Shown here: one piece after another, positions 20,801 to 30,754 of the stretch
How the letters are laid out: every line of letters begins with the position of its first letter
Position numbering within the stretch: position 1 is the first letter of the stretch
Assembly: GCA_049724395.1 (NCBI GenBank)
Contig: JAUGWO010000183.1
Span: forward strand, 124,001-188,000
Source: Spongospora subterranea f. sp. subterranea
Taxonomy: Eukaryota > Endomyxa: Phytomyxea > Phytomyxea > Plasmodiophorida
Reading direction: 5' to 3'
DNA length: 64,000 nt
Program-made: the position numbers and the translations under genes
Notes under the pieces: generated by a model
Told to the model about the DNA's origin: nothing
Databases searched by the model: none
What the model saw: only the letters and a program-made list of their open reading frames with translations

Positions 20801-21012
20801 TTTGGGGAAACAGGTGCAGTTGCACTTACATATTGCGCCGTTGCGCATATTTTATCTGCGTACGCACTTTCGTATTTCCAATTTGAAATGACTGTGGTGT
20901 TAAGATGTCCGGTACTGTACATGTGCACCTGATTGGACAGTGACTGCCGGTCGGTCCGCAATCCGTCATAAAGTCTCAGAATCAAAAATTTTCCTCATTC
21001 TGATTTGACCTC

Positions 21013-21642
21013 ATGTACTCAGCGAACATTTCTGCGCTCGCGGCCATCGCATATGCAAACACGGGCGCTCCAGCAGGGGAGCTGGCGATCGCTGCAGGAA
21101 CCCCGATTAACGTGGCCGACGTAACTGCAGCAGATGATGACTGCAAGGCTCGTAAGAAGCTGCGGCTCGCCAACGCGGCCGCCCCGGCGATCTCCGACGA
21201 CGAGGTAGCCGGCGCCGTGATCCGGGGTCAAGCCGTTGTGAATGAGCACGCTGCACAACTTTATCCAGTCGCAGGGGCGCCAGCATGGTTCGCGCAGGCA
21301 ATCAACGCCGCAATACAAGCTGCGTTACAGCAATTACAGCCATTAAATCATTTGTCAGTGAGCAGTATACCCCCTTTGTTTACCTCACTACTTAATTGAC
21401 ACGATATTATATCGGTTTTTAGAGAATCGCGAAGCATCGCGCGTTTGATCAACTCCCAGCTGTCGCAAGATTCGTTTCTAGTGGACAATACGGGGCTCGT
21501 CCCGGCGACCACCGCCCCGCTCAAGGCCCTCCCTGCAGTCGACACCCTTTTACGGGCGTACGGCCAAGCCCCCGCCGGTAACCTTAATCGCCGACGGGCG
21601 CAATTGGGGACTTTCTTCGGATTACATCACCGGTTTTCCTAG
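21013..21642 (+). CDS. repeated small-gene family, copy D (intact, 186 aa)
   Basis: Exon 1 (21013-21353) encodes MYSANISALAAIAYANTGAP, DDDCKARKKLRLANAAAPAI and GAPAWFAQAINAAIQAALQQ. A 69-nt intron (21354-21422) has donor GTCAGT in place of B's GTGAGT. Exon 2 (21423-21642) encodes ESRSIARLINSQLSQDSF, PATTAPLKALPAVDTLLRAY and NLNRRRAQLGTFFGLHHRFS. It has small in-frame length differences from copy A in both the Ala-rich part and after QDSF, the pattern expected when protein reading is kept under selection. Captured DNA-PKcs sequence begins directly after the stop codon. The upstream region has the shared promoter, with TGACCTCA at the ATG instead of TGACGTCA. Confidence 0.6.
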
Positions 21643-21644
21643 TC

Positions 21645-22196
21645 TGTCCCGTTCCCGTATTCGCCCTATCCCGATATTGTCCCGTTAGGCTCCTGTTCCA
21701 TCGTTTTAATCCTGCCCCGCCCGACGTCCTGTCGCCCTGTTCCATGGCAATTGTTCACATACTTGACCAATATCGATATGAGCTCGTGTTCGTTATCGGA
21801 TCTGTTCCACAATCACAAATGCGATCGCCACCGCCTCGTTCTTCATCGCCAATCGGTCTCTGTCGTGTCCATCGCCCCTGACTGAAGCTTATCTTCAGCC
21901 TGATCAATATCACCCCGCTCGCTCCATCCTGTCGTTATCGATCCAACTTGGTGTCCCCGAACACGACATACTATCAATACTGAACAATCGTTCGATCGGA
22001 CCTGGTCTGGTCCTAATCGGTGATCGTTTCCAGACTAGTGAGTTGAATAGCTGAAAGGAACGCCGATAAATTGATGGGATTAACGTGAACTGGGAGAATA
22101 TCGGTGGCGAGGACCGGGCGGGGCAGGATTAAAACGATGGAACAAGAGCAATAACGGGACAATATCGGGATAGGGCGAATACGGGAACGGGACAGA
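21645..22196 (+). pseudogene. captured mosaic DNA-PKcs fragments between copies D and E (P3)
   Basis: The first part (21645-22018, plus) starts with a piece like DNA-PKcs at 40.2 kb (TTCCCGTATTCGCCCT), switches to the 43.46-43.40 kb segment, then follows 43.36-43.05 kb (GTGTCCCCGAACACGACATA). The second part (22196-22018, minus) repeats the 40.2/43.4 mosaic and continues into 40.15-40.08 kb through the same junction (GATATTC|TCCC...CACGTTAATCCC) seen in P2. The two parts form inverted arms around the centre. Noncoding remnants. Confidence 0.8.
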
Positions 22197-22794
22197 CTAG
22201 GAAAACCGGTGATGTAATCCGAAGAAAGTCCCCAATTGCGCCCGTCGGCGATTAAGGTTACCGGCGGGGGCTTGGCCGTACGCCCGTAGAAGGGTGTCGA
22301 CTGCAGGAGTAGGGAGGGCCTTGAGCGCGGCGGTGGTCGCCGGGACGAACCCCGTATTGCACTAGCTGGTTTATGGCAAACGAATCTTGCGACAGCTGGG
22401 AGTTGATTAGGCATGCGAGACTTCGCGATTCTCTAAGAACCGATATGAAATTACGTGGGGTACTCCTTATACTCACGAGTGAATCAATGACTGTAACGGC
22501 TGTAATGCGGCTTGTAAACAGCGTTGAGCGCGGGTGCGAACCAAGCTGGCGCACCGGCACCGGATACATTTGTGAGGTGTGTTCATTGACGGCGGCTTGA
22601 CGCCGGATCACGGCGTCGGTGATCGCCGGGGCGGCCGCATTGGCTAGGTGCAACTTCTTACGGGCTCTTAGATCATTATCCGCCGCGTCAACGTCGACCG
22701 CGTTCAGCGGTGTTCCTGCAACAATCGCTACCGCCTCTGCAGGAGCGACTGCATCTGCGATGGCCGCGAGACGAGGAATGCTCGCTGAGTACAT
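22197..22794 (-). pseudogene. repeated small-gene family, copy E
   Basis: Faces copy D tail-to-tail across the captured DNA-PKcs pieces. It starts MYSASIPRLAAIADAVAP and keeps RARKKLHLANAAAPAITD; the frame then shifts just before the PAWF region, and again in exon 2, although the DNA for LRAYGQAP and NRRRAQLGTFFGLHHRF is present. The intron is short and reads through in the shifted frame. The promoter has TGACGTCA at the ATG and a weaker TATA (GTTATGAAG). Probably not making the family protein. Confidence 0.6.
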
Positions 22795-23307
22795 GACGTC
22801 AAATCAGAATGAGGAGAAGCGGTGTTCTTGAGACTTCATAACGGATTGCGGACCGGCCCGACAGTCAATGGCCGACATGTGTGAGTATCAGGGGTTGGTC
22901 ACTGTGTGCACTGTCTTTGATGTATCCAATGGGCGACTCTAGCACGGAATGTGGAGTGTCAGTCAGAGTGGCCCCTTGTCATGCCGTCATGCATTGTCAC
23001 TGTCATAACGACCCTTCTATTGAATCGATTTTTCTCGTCAACTTCTTCGGCTTCCTGAATCCATTTCTTCCTCCGGTCATCTCCGTTCTTCGATTTATTC
23101 TGTTATGGAGCTAACCGGAACCGCTGTTCCGCTTTCGCCCGCCCAACTTACCACCAACGCCATCCCTGACGTCATCGTTTTTCTCAACAATTACGAAGCG
23201 TACGTGGAGAATTTCTCCAATGTCAACGTCGGACGTGATACTGCTGCTCTTCCCGATCGGAGTCTTCACAAATGTCTCCGTGTTCTTCCTGGCATGTCTG
23301 GCTCTGT

Positions 23308-23815
23308 TCAAAGTGGTATCTCGTCATCATCCGACAGCGTGTTCGCTGACCACGACGTGATGCCGGATCTCGGCACGCGCGAGCTCTTGCTCGATGATGG
23401 CAGGGGCGGCGCGTTCGTCTGGTGCAGCCTTTTGCGTGCCCGCCGATCTTGTGTAGCTGCTTGGATGTCAGCCATATTCAATGGAGTCCCTGCCATAACA
23501 GCGAGTGCTCGCGAGAAGTCGGCCGTTGGAGATGCAAACTCCCGGGCTGTCGCTCCTGCACAGTCTGCCGTTGTTTTAGCAGGAACGGCGTTGAACACGA
23601 CCGACATTGAGGCGGCTAGGGACGATCAGAGGGCACGAAAGAAGCTGCGCCAGGCGAACGTGGCTGCCCCGGCCATCACTGACGGCGAGGTGATCCGACA
23701 TCATGCTCTCGTCAGTGAGCATTCTGCACAAATGTTTTCTGGCGCAGGTGCGCCGGTTCGAACCCGCGATGAACGCCGCATTACAGGCTGCATTACAGCC
23801 TTATGATTCACTCGT
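23308..23815. repeat. head-to-head partial copies F' (minus) and F (plus) of the small-gene family
   Basis: Minus-strand F' reads ALAVMAGTPLNMADIQAATQ and RRARKRLHQTN; plus-strand F reads VVLAGTALNTTDIEAARDDQ, RARKKLRQANVAAPAITDGE and ALVSEHSAQMF. They meet near 23525. F is followed by a recognisable intron (GTGAGAATGAGGAG...CTTAG near 23812-23868) and the first residues of exon 2, then joins unrelated sequence near 23930. A 233-codon open frame across both copies is an artefact of the inversion. Confidence 0.6.
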
Positions 23816-23953
23816 GAGAATGAGGAGTACCCCTTTTGTTCACCTCTCTCAAAATTTCATATTGGTACTTAGATAATCGTGCAGCATTGCCCGTCTGATC
23901 AACGCGAAGCTTTCACAAGATGCCTTTATGTCTCTCCGTCTTCTTCTCTTAAC

Positions 23954-24360
23954 ATGTCTCGTTCAGTTCAAGATGGTGTCTCGCCATCATCCGCATCCGC
24001 ATCTCCACATAGGTCACCCTCTTCCCCTTCCCGTCCGCCTGCTGTTGAAAACGCACCGTGTGTCGTTTCCAACCAATCAGACGCGTACCGAAGCTTCAAG
24101 CAAGCCGCCGAAAAAAATACTGCTGCTGCCGCACGCATGTTAGATGAAGAAGAGTCAAAAGTAATCCTGTTCCCTCCGAAATCCAGAGGCTACAGCGACG
24201 CTTCGAACGTGCCAAAGATGCTCGAGACGCGGCCAAGGATGTATACATCGCATCTAAACGCGCGCCCATTACTATTGCGTCAATCCCCGACAACGATGGT
24301 CGAGCAAGAAGGGAAAACAGGCGTGTCGCCGTTGATGCGCTCAAGGCCTGTCCGCCATGA
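23954..24360 (+). pseudogene. unknown Ser/Pro-rich plus helical ORF, frame change in the middle
   Basis: Begins MSRSVQDGVSPSSASASPHR and continues SDAYRSFKQAAEKNTAAAAR. Near 24155 the more protein-like reading moves to another frame (PVPSEIQRLQRRFERAKDAR, then PITIASIPDNDGRARRENRR) and ends at 24360. The helical, charged second half looks coiled-coil. It abuts the broken exon 2 of copy F, so it may be a fusion partner or simply neighbouring debris. Not recognised; it could also be a two-exon gene with an unseen intron. Confidence 0.35.
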
Positions 24361-24479
24361 AGGCGGCGCTGAAACTATGCCGCTCGGAAGGCACGTTTCG
24401 TAAATGGAATTCTGGGATCAAATAAGCCACGAGGTTGCTTGTCATCGTGACGATATATCGGTTCAGCTAGTAATGGACG

Positions 24480-25187
24480 ATCCTTAATGGTTTAAGCGGT
24501 GGGGGAGTGTTGATCACTGCAAGCGTCATGATGCAACATGTTGCCGAGGTTTTCGACAAGTACGACGTACACCAAGAACTGTTTGATAATAATTTTAAAG
24601 TCATGGATTTACAAACAGGCTGAGCCTTGCGAGCAATGATGACCTTAAAAAATATTAACTGTTTAACCGTCTTCTGGCCTTGACCCGTGTACGTGTTTTT
24701 CCCCATCACATCATACAACTCAATCTGAATGCATCTGAGATTGAACCCCAGCAAACTGTTGTATCTCCCCACCGCTTGAACCATAATGGTTTGGGTAGTA
24801 TGTTTTGTCGTCTAATACTAGTAGAAGCGAATTATCGTCGCCGTTTTTTATCGTTAATTTGGACATCGAGGTGATGAATTCATACGGCTCTCAGTACCAA
24901 GGTTAAAGGTAATCGACAAATGATCTTCTTTTAAAACACCCGGAACCAGGTGTTGTGTTATAATGTCAAATCTGACAGAGATTTCGTCAATTTAGGTTCG
25001 ACCCCAGCTCTTTCCGCTTCAAACTCATTCTGGCGGCGATGCCGTCGATGAGCTCTTTGTTGCGATTCAGCGCGATTGACATCAGGATGAAGTTGAACGT
25101 CACGCTGTCTACCTCGCGCAGAAAACCTGCCAGCTTGCTCAGCAAACTGTTCATCGTTTCAGCTCGAGGCAAACATTGGTTTGCCAT
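24480..25187 (-). CDS. possible multi-exon host gene, unknown
   Basis: Minus-strand pieces read like protein: MANQCLPRAETMNSLLSKLA with IALNRNKELIDGIAARMSLK (25187-24990), EISVRFDIITQHLVPGVLKE (about 24985-24890), and RCIQIELYDVMGKNTYTGQG (about 24740-24680). They lie in different frames separated by short stretches that could be 40-60-nt introns, but I could not fix all splice sites. No domain recognised. It lies just past the 3' end of the docking-complex gene, with the same strand. Confidence 0.3.
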
Positions 25188-25667
25188 TGTCGTTCACCGT
25201 TTTAGCAGCAGCCGGCGAATACTTTACTTGACAAGCAATTTCGGACCGTTTGTGGGAGCAGATGTGAAATCTGCTCCCACAGCCCACTGATATCTGAAAC
25301 ACAATGTGACGATATCAAGAAATCATTCAGGGAATGGCATTAGAATACAGTGAAATACAGTGAGGCAACTGTGAACAAGTATTATATGATTCATCTGTGG
25401 AAGGCGGTCAAACTTCATCATGAGGGGTTGGCTTTTGTTTAGTCTCAGTTTTTCTGTTAGTTTCGTTAGGGTTTTGTTTGGACGGTCCAGATTTGGTTGG
25501 TTATCTGAATACAAATGAAATGAAGTCAAATGGGGGTACAAAATGTGTTTACAATAAACGGCAGTGAATGGATTATTGAACAGAGTGTTCCCATGGTAAT
25601 CGATTTCGCAAAGAAACCGATCAGAATGGCAATCAGTCAATCATGTTTTGCCATTTATGAACACCTT

Positions 25668-27275
25668 CTAGCGTTTTATTGGTTCACTAACGTGCTTGAT
25701 CGGTTCTGATACATGGTTAGGGTCAATATCGTACAGGACATCGTCATCGTCTGAATCCGCTTCCAATACTGGTGGTGTGATGACCACATCTGGATGAGAT
25801 ATCTCCCGGATCAACGACCCAGCGTTGCCCTTATCGATCTGCGTCACATATCGATCCAGCAGTTGGACGACGTTCGCCTCGATCACGCCCAGGAACGATG
25901 TTATAGTTAGGTCGGTCAGCTCGGTCAACTCCAACATGTTCGATCCACTTGGATGGCGAATATCGCCCTTTGATATGATACTTTCGACTCGAGAGCACAT
26001 TGATGTTAGAATTGACGTTGCTCTAGAAGTGGTTCCCTGATACTCATTCGCTTCCTGTTCGCGTTCGTTGATTTTCTTCGACAAGTCCCTGCGAAGGCGA
26101 ATGCTCTCCGATTCGTTTGGATCACCGGATTCTTTAGCTTCGAACGACGACAATTCTTTGTCCAGGTCTGATATTTCCTCTTCGACGTTCTCTATGCTCT
26201 CCTGGAGTCCTCCAACCGCCTTATACAAATGGAAATTGTCCTCTTCGGCCTTCAAGAAACTGTCGACCAACGCATCGACATTATCGATAGAGGTCGCCTG
26301 TTTGATCTGCGCTGAAAGCCGCTCCTGCTGTTCGATCTTGGACTTTGCTTGACGTATCGCTTCCCGTTGGGCGTTAGTCTGTCCCTCGACCTTCATCAAT
26401 CGCTGCATCAGTTCCGCTTCTTTATCGTTCTGAGACGCTTTCAATTTCGTGCCGTGTTGTAAATCGTTCTGGTGTTTCTCGTCAAGATCTTCAAGGCCCT
26501 CGGAGTGATCGGACATCATTGCCGCGATCTCGTGCCAAGCTCGTTCCAGTGATTTGAACTCTTGATCAACGACGTCCTTCATTGACCGCATCTGCTCCTG
26601 AAATCCATCTGCCTCGTGTCCACAGTTGTCCGATTTCGACAGCATTGCGCTTGTTGCGTTGGATTTCTCCCGAATCTCTCTCAACATCTTATCCTGAACA
26701 CTGTCGAAGACCTGTCGTTCACGTCGTAAGAAGTCAATCATCTCCTTCAGCTGTTTGGTTGAATTTGATGCCTCGTTGAACTTGACTAACGCCTTATCCA
26801 ACAGATTCTCATGATTCTCCGTTTTTCTCTCCAGCATTCTGCTCCTTTTCAGTTCGGAATCCTGTCCACCAGTCGATAATCTACAAACGATCAACTGGTT
26901 TTCCATGTCCTTAATGCCCTTGTCCAATTCCGATACATGAATAGTCTCTTGTCTAAGAATGACGCCGTATCTCTCAGCCTGTTCTCGCAATCTCTGGATC
27001 TGTTCAATGCACGATGTTCCCGTCATCTTCTTCATCGTCTCCGTTTCTAAAAATAGCTCCCACCGCTTTTTCTCGCTCATCTTTCCCAGTTTTGCTATTT
27101 GCTGTTCATGAAGTCTGGGAATAAGGCCTCGCATCTCCCTTCGCAAGCGCCTATTCGTTTCGAATTGCCGAAATTTTTTCTGTAATTCATCGCGACCCGC
27201 TAGCTCTTTTGGCAGAGATTTGATAGCTGTAAGTTCACCAACATTGCCATCTGCCGGTACCTCCATATCCGACAT
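25668..27275 (-). CDS. outer dynein arm docking complex coiled-coil protein (ODAD1/CCDC114-CCDC63, DC2-like)
   Basis: An uninterrupted 535-residue coiled-coil protein. Diagnostic region: ENHENLLDKALVKFNEASNS, KQLKEMIDFLRRERQVFDSV and QDKMLREIREK, which follows the DC2 family pattern (LDKAL.K.NE......LR..ID.LRRER..F). N-terminal QIQRLREQAERYGVILRQE and long heptad-rich stretches through about residue 430 also fit. The tail is acidic (EADSDDDDVLYDID) with a duplicated HVSEPIK. The known role of the family is to anchor outer-arm dynein on axonemal doublet microtubules, so the organism should make a motile flagellum. I chose the ATG at 27275 (MSDMEVPADGN); the frame is open a little further upstream, so a small extra 5' exon is possible. 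A single long exon is unusual beside the intron-rich neighbours. Confidence 0.8.
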   Translation of the reverse strand: MSDMEVPADGNVGELTAIKSLPKELAGRDELQKKFRQFETNRRLRREMRGLIPRLHEQQIAKLGKMSEKKRWELFLETETMKKMTGTSCIEQIQRLREQAERYGVILRQETIHVSELDKGIKDMENQLIVCRLSTGGQDSELKRSRMLERKTENHENLLDKALVKFNEASNSTKQLKEMIDFLRRERQVFDSVQDKMLREIREKSNATSAMLSKSDNCGHEADGFQEQMRSMKDVVDQEFKSLERAWHEIAAMMSDHSEGLEDLDEKHQNDLQHGTKLKASQNDKEAELMQRLMKVEGQTNAQREAIRQAKSKIEQQERLSAQIKQATSIDNVDALVDSFLKAEEDNFHLYKAVGGLQESIENVEEEISDLDKELSSFEAKESGDPNESESIRLRRDLSKKINEREQEANEYQGTTSRATSILTSMCSRVESIISKGDIRHPSGSNMLELTELTDLTITSFLGVIEANVVQLLDRYVTQIDKGNAGSLIREISHPDVVITPPVLEADSDDDDVLYDIDPNHVSEPIKHVSEPIKR

Positions 27276-27900
27276 TACAGTTCTGCTCAAGTCGACCGCA
27301 ACGATCAAACCTTCAGGTACGGATTTGACTTCACCCAAGAAATATCTTAAGTACTGAGAATCAATGGGATGTGCAAAAACATAACAATATTTTCCACTCG
27401 TTGGCGTTTTATTTCAGTCTGGCACAAATTATTTTGTCGACTTTGCTGCCAGGAGCAGTACGATCGGCGTTGATAAACATCGGCCACACAGGAAATTCAG
27501 GACGACAATTCATCCTTGAGGCGGAACCCGATCGTCGCGCATAACGGTTTGCAGATTGTGTGGTGTAATCAGGATGATAATCGGCGTTGATTGGGGATCA
27601 GTTAACATCCCAGACAGAACCAATGATCGACAACTGGTTGTAATGGGTAAGTGGATATCATTGGCTCGACACCAGAAATTGATGAGCAATGATCCTATGG
27701 TTCGCGGGTATCAAAGGCCAACGATGCCCCAGATATTGCTTTTTTTGTTGATGTTGTGTCAAGAGCTCGACCCCCTTGGAGACAACCCTGATCGCGTGAC
27801 CGTCCGATAAATCTATGGAGATGGCGCTAAAAGGACGACGGATTCCGTAGCGGACAATTCGTCCGCAACTCGAAGTCATGGACCACTGATCAGAACTGAA
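27276..27900. other. intergenic, no clear gene
   Basis: Space between the docking-complex gene and the next plus-strand ORF, probably holding both promoters. A short plus ORF near 27573 (MIIGVDWGSVNIPDRTND) could be an upstream exon of the following gene, but I found no convincing splice. Confidence 0.4.
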
Positions 27901-28347
27901 ATGTGCATTTCGAAATGGGTGTTATACGTAACCATTGTATGTGTTATTGGCCAATTGGAGGGAACTGAAATACACGATTCATTGCCCAACAACAAGGCAG
28001 TTGGCGGTAGTCATGTATTGCATTGCGAACAAGTTTCCAGCAAGACAGCAATGGATTTTGTGAGGCGGTACATGCAGCCGACGGCCAAGGAACAACCCCG
28101 TTCAGCGTTAGCGTCAGCGCTATTCATGGAACCAATCAAAGGATCATGCACATCACTTATCCCTGACAAGAATGACGAGTTGTTCGTCCCCAAAGCAGGC
28201 ATGCGTATACCTAACCCGATACAGAGACCGTCCTCATCATATGCACCTAAACCTGAACGACACCAGACAATCCATGAAAGGCAAGACCAGACTCGGATGT
28301 TTCAAAAAACTTCTTTCGAATATATCCCAAGTTTAATAACTACGTAA
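27901..28347 (+). CDS. hypothetical secreted protein, 148 aa
   Basis: Starts MCISKWVLYVTIVCVIGQLE, a short positively charged start and a hydrophobic core like a signal peptide, with possible cleavage near residue 20-22. The mature part is polar and Pro-rich toward the end (IPNPIQRPSSSYAPKPERHQ) and has two cysteines (HCEQ and GSCTSL). No domain recognised. An AATAAA polyadenylation-type signal lies about 20 bp after the stop (near 28367). It could be part of a larger gene. Confidence 0.4.
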   Translation: MCISKWVLYVTIVCVIGQLEGTEIHDSLPNNKAVGGSHVLHCEQVSSKTAMDFVRRYMQPTAKEQPRSALASALFMEPIKGSCTSLIPDKNDELFVPKAGMRIPNPIQRPSSSYAPKPERHQTIHERQDQTRMFQKTSFEYIPSLITT

Positions 28348-28369
28348 AATGTTTGTGACAAAATCCAAT

Positions 28370-28960
28370 AAAAGTTCATTGCACTTCCTACAATAACAAT
28401 TATGATATCTAACCGCGTTTTTTACGAAAATCAAATATATTCACTAATATAAATGAGCCCTTTACACCACACAAAAACAAATGGAACAAAATTGAAAGGA
28501 AGCATCACCAAAAAGTTTTGACTGAAATTGAAGACTACACCCGATATTTCCTATCTAACTTACCGTTGATTTCAAAGATGATTTAAGGAGAATGAAACAA
28601 GACATACAAAACCACCAAAGCGTTTAAATCTACAGGTATTGAACTTAATGCAAAAATTGTATTACGATTTAAACAAAATCCGATGAACGTTGAAAAACAC
28701 AAGAAATTTTATGATAAAAATATACAAGAGATTATTTTAACAAGGAAAGCTTATGATGTAGGGGATTTTATTCAAAAACTGGATATGATTGATCAAAAAC
28801 TTGACGAAAAGACGCAATTCCAAATGAATGGAATGGAAGCAATTACACAAGATTTGAAAGAAAAAATGGCAAAACTATATCAAACATTTTAAATTTGTTA
28901 ATATTTCAATTGTTTCTAGGATTGATAAAATCAATTCAAAAACAGATAATCTTTTTTATG
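28370..28960 (+). other. AT-rich island with a short Lys/Ile-rich ORF
   Basis: Base composition falls well below that of the neighbours. A frame open from about 28590 to 28892 reads KAFKSTGIELNAKIVLRFKQ and NVEKHKKFYDKNIQEI, ending DLKEKMAKLYQTF. Codon use (AAA, ATT, GAA) is unlike the host genes nearby. No start codon before 28683 and no recognised domain. It may be a fragment of foreign or organellar origin, or a decayed gene. Confidence 0.3.
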
Positions 28961-28977
28961 AATTGATTAAAACTTGT

Positions 28978-29243
28978 CACTTCAAAAATTGCGTAGGCGA
29001 CCAGTCAATGTGACCAGCTTTTTCTCGTGGTGACAATACGGATGAGGATACCCCGACAAGAACTCCGGATGATTACTCCATTGAGATACAGTTGAGTGTA
29101 CACTAACAATATTTTATTCCAACAAACTCGATGACCAGTCAATATATTTTCGGCTGAATCTCCCAGTCAGAATGTGACCAGCTTTTTCTCGCGCCCTAGT
29201 TAGCTGGTCGCATTGACTGGTCGTGTACGCAATTTTTGAAGTG
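28978..29243. mobile_element. 266-bp MITE with 41-bp inverted ends
   Basis: Left end CACTTCAAAAATTGCGTAGG... (28978-29018) is the near-exact complement of 29203-29243. The motif GACCAG-TTTTTTCTCG repeats several times inside and once just outside the right end (near 29258), suggesting a second nested or neighbouring copy. No coding capacity. Confidence 0.7.
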
Positions 29244-29339
29244 ACCACTGTTAATGCGACCAGTTTTTTCTCGTCCCCCATAAAAAAATACTATCAATAG
29301 TATTACAGAATCAAAATTTCATATGGAACGCGAAGTGAC

Positions 29340-29960
29340 ATATTTACCGTAACCGTAAATGGAAGACACAGCAAGGGACTTGACCGATATCTGGAAAGGC
29401 TGCGATGAAAAACCTGCATCTCTTCGGTTGAACCATTGACTCGGTTGGCGTTTCGATAATGTCCAAATTTTGATATTCACAGATATTCTCATTGAAACTC
29501 TGGTATTTGTTGTCCCCGGTGCCACTTAGAACGGGCAATACCTGGTGAGAATATTGTTCCAATTGGGCACTGCGTATGTTTCTCACACTCGATGTATTGA
29601 GTTACCGGTTCACGCTTCTTTGACTGTAAGAAACCCAGAGGTGGGTGCGATTAGCGCAGCCTATTTCGAACTGTGCAAGATCTTCCCCAAATCACGACCG
29701 TAGTAGCGGTGCCGGCCTAGCGGCCAATACGATCGCTTCATTCCCTGAATAAAACCAAATGGGTGTAATTGGCCATCAAATTGTGGCTGTGAAAGAATGG
29801 CGCACAGCGCGAAATCATGACCATCAGTCTCGACTATGGTCGATAGGTTATTCCAATGTCTCATTATAGGAGAACTGGTAAACGCGCTTTTCAGCGTTCT
29901 CGCAACCGACCAAGTAATGGTTGATTCTTCTTCGTCAGCGATGTCAATGGCAGTTTATTT
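29340..29960 (-). mobile_element. Ty3/Gypsy reverse transcriptase/RNase H fossil
   Basis: Minus-strand residues IVETDGHDFALCAILSQPQF and LHPFGFIQGMKRSY match the start of the Gypsy RNase H domain, and QYSHQVLPVL...EYQNLDIIETPTE follows further on. The copy is old, short and broken in several places. No LTRs or other domains seen. Confidence 0.65.
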
Positions 29961-30139
29961 GTTTGTCTCCAACACGAATTCAAAGATATTGAACAAGGAT
30001 GAAGCCTAAGACAGCAGTAATTTCTGAAACCCATGGATTCACGACGCGGCAATGAGTGAGTAGGCCGAAATTCAGCGAAAGCGTACTCGCCAGCAGTTCA
30101 ATGCTCATGTGCTTTTGACTTTGACCGATTGAGTGAGTG

Positions 30140-30754
30140 ATGGGCTGCGCCACTGTAATCTGTATGGATAATCAATATTCCGGTGCAGGGACGCGGCTGA
30201 CGGCCGAGCAGCAGGCGCCTGTAATGGCCGTGAAGGAACAACAGGCCCCGGTAATGGCGGTGGTGGAGCAGGAGCGCGTCCTGCACCAACAGGACTGCCA
30301 GCCTACTCAGCTAGATTCTTGGCATTGTGATTCGTGCAAGGTCGATGTGCTGGTTGCCGACCGTATCAACCATCTTTCTTCAATATCACATATTGTTGCT
30401 GAAGGCCATGCTCCCTCTGTCAACCCCTTCATGATCCCAGCTAGCAACCGAGGATATCAGCTGATGGTTAATATAGGATGGGATCAGATTAGTGGTCTGG
30501 GTAGAAACCAAGACGGCCGCCTAGAACCTGTAGCCACAGCATTACGGGATCGCTCTGGTTTGGGCGCGAAGCGTGTTAGAAATCGTATCACTCATTTTAT
30601 TTCTCGTCCAAGCTATGGTTCAACGGCTTCATCGTCGCTTATCCCAACTCATCGATCTACTGCGCTATCCAAACCTCAACGACGACGTCTAAATCAACAC
30701 CTTAGAAAACTACAGCAACAGCTTGATCGATCAATCAGGGACTCTCTTCGATAA
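30140..30754 (+). CDS. G-patch protein with C2H2-like finger (GPANK1-like, without ankyrins)
   Basis: A single-exon 204-residue protein. A zinc-finger-like segment WHCDSCKVDVLVADRINHLS is followed by SISH, giving C-x2-C and H-x5-H spacing. Then a G-patch: SNRGYQLMVNIGWDQISGLG, RNQDGRLEPVATALRDRSGL and GAKRVRNRITHF. The order finger, linker, G-patch and terminal THF/basic tail is that of the GPANK1 group of nuclear proteins; G-patches typically bind and stimulate DEAH helicases. The C-terminus is basic and Gln-rich. The upstream repeat APVMAVKEQQAPVMAV is a short internal duplication. Start at 30140 chosen as first ATG; 30164 (MDNQYS) is an alternative. Confidence 0.75.
   Translation: MGCATVICMDNQYSGAGTRLTAEQQAPVMAVKEQQAPVMAVVEQERVLHQQDCQPTQLDSWHCDSCKVDVLVADRINHLSSISHIVAEGHAPSVNPFMIPASNRGYQLMVNIGWDQISGLGRNQDGRLEPVATALRDRSGLGAKRVRNRITHFISRPSYGSTASSSLIPTHRSTALSKPQRRRLNQHLRKLQQQLDRSIRDSLR

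Noticed and set aside
23105-23806. 233-codon plus-strand ORF
   Set aside because: It crosses the centre of the F'/F inverted repeat; its first half is the antisense of a family copy, so the frame is an artefact.
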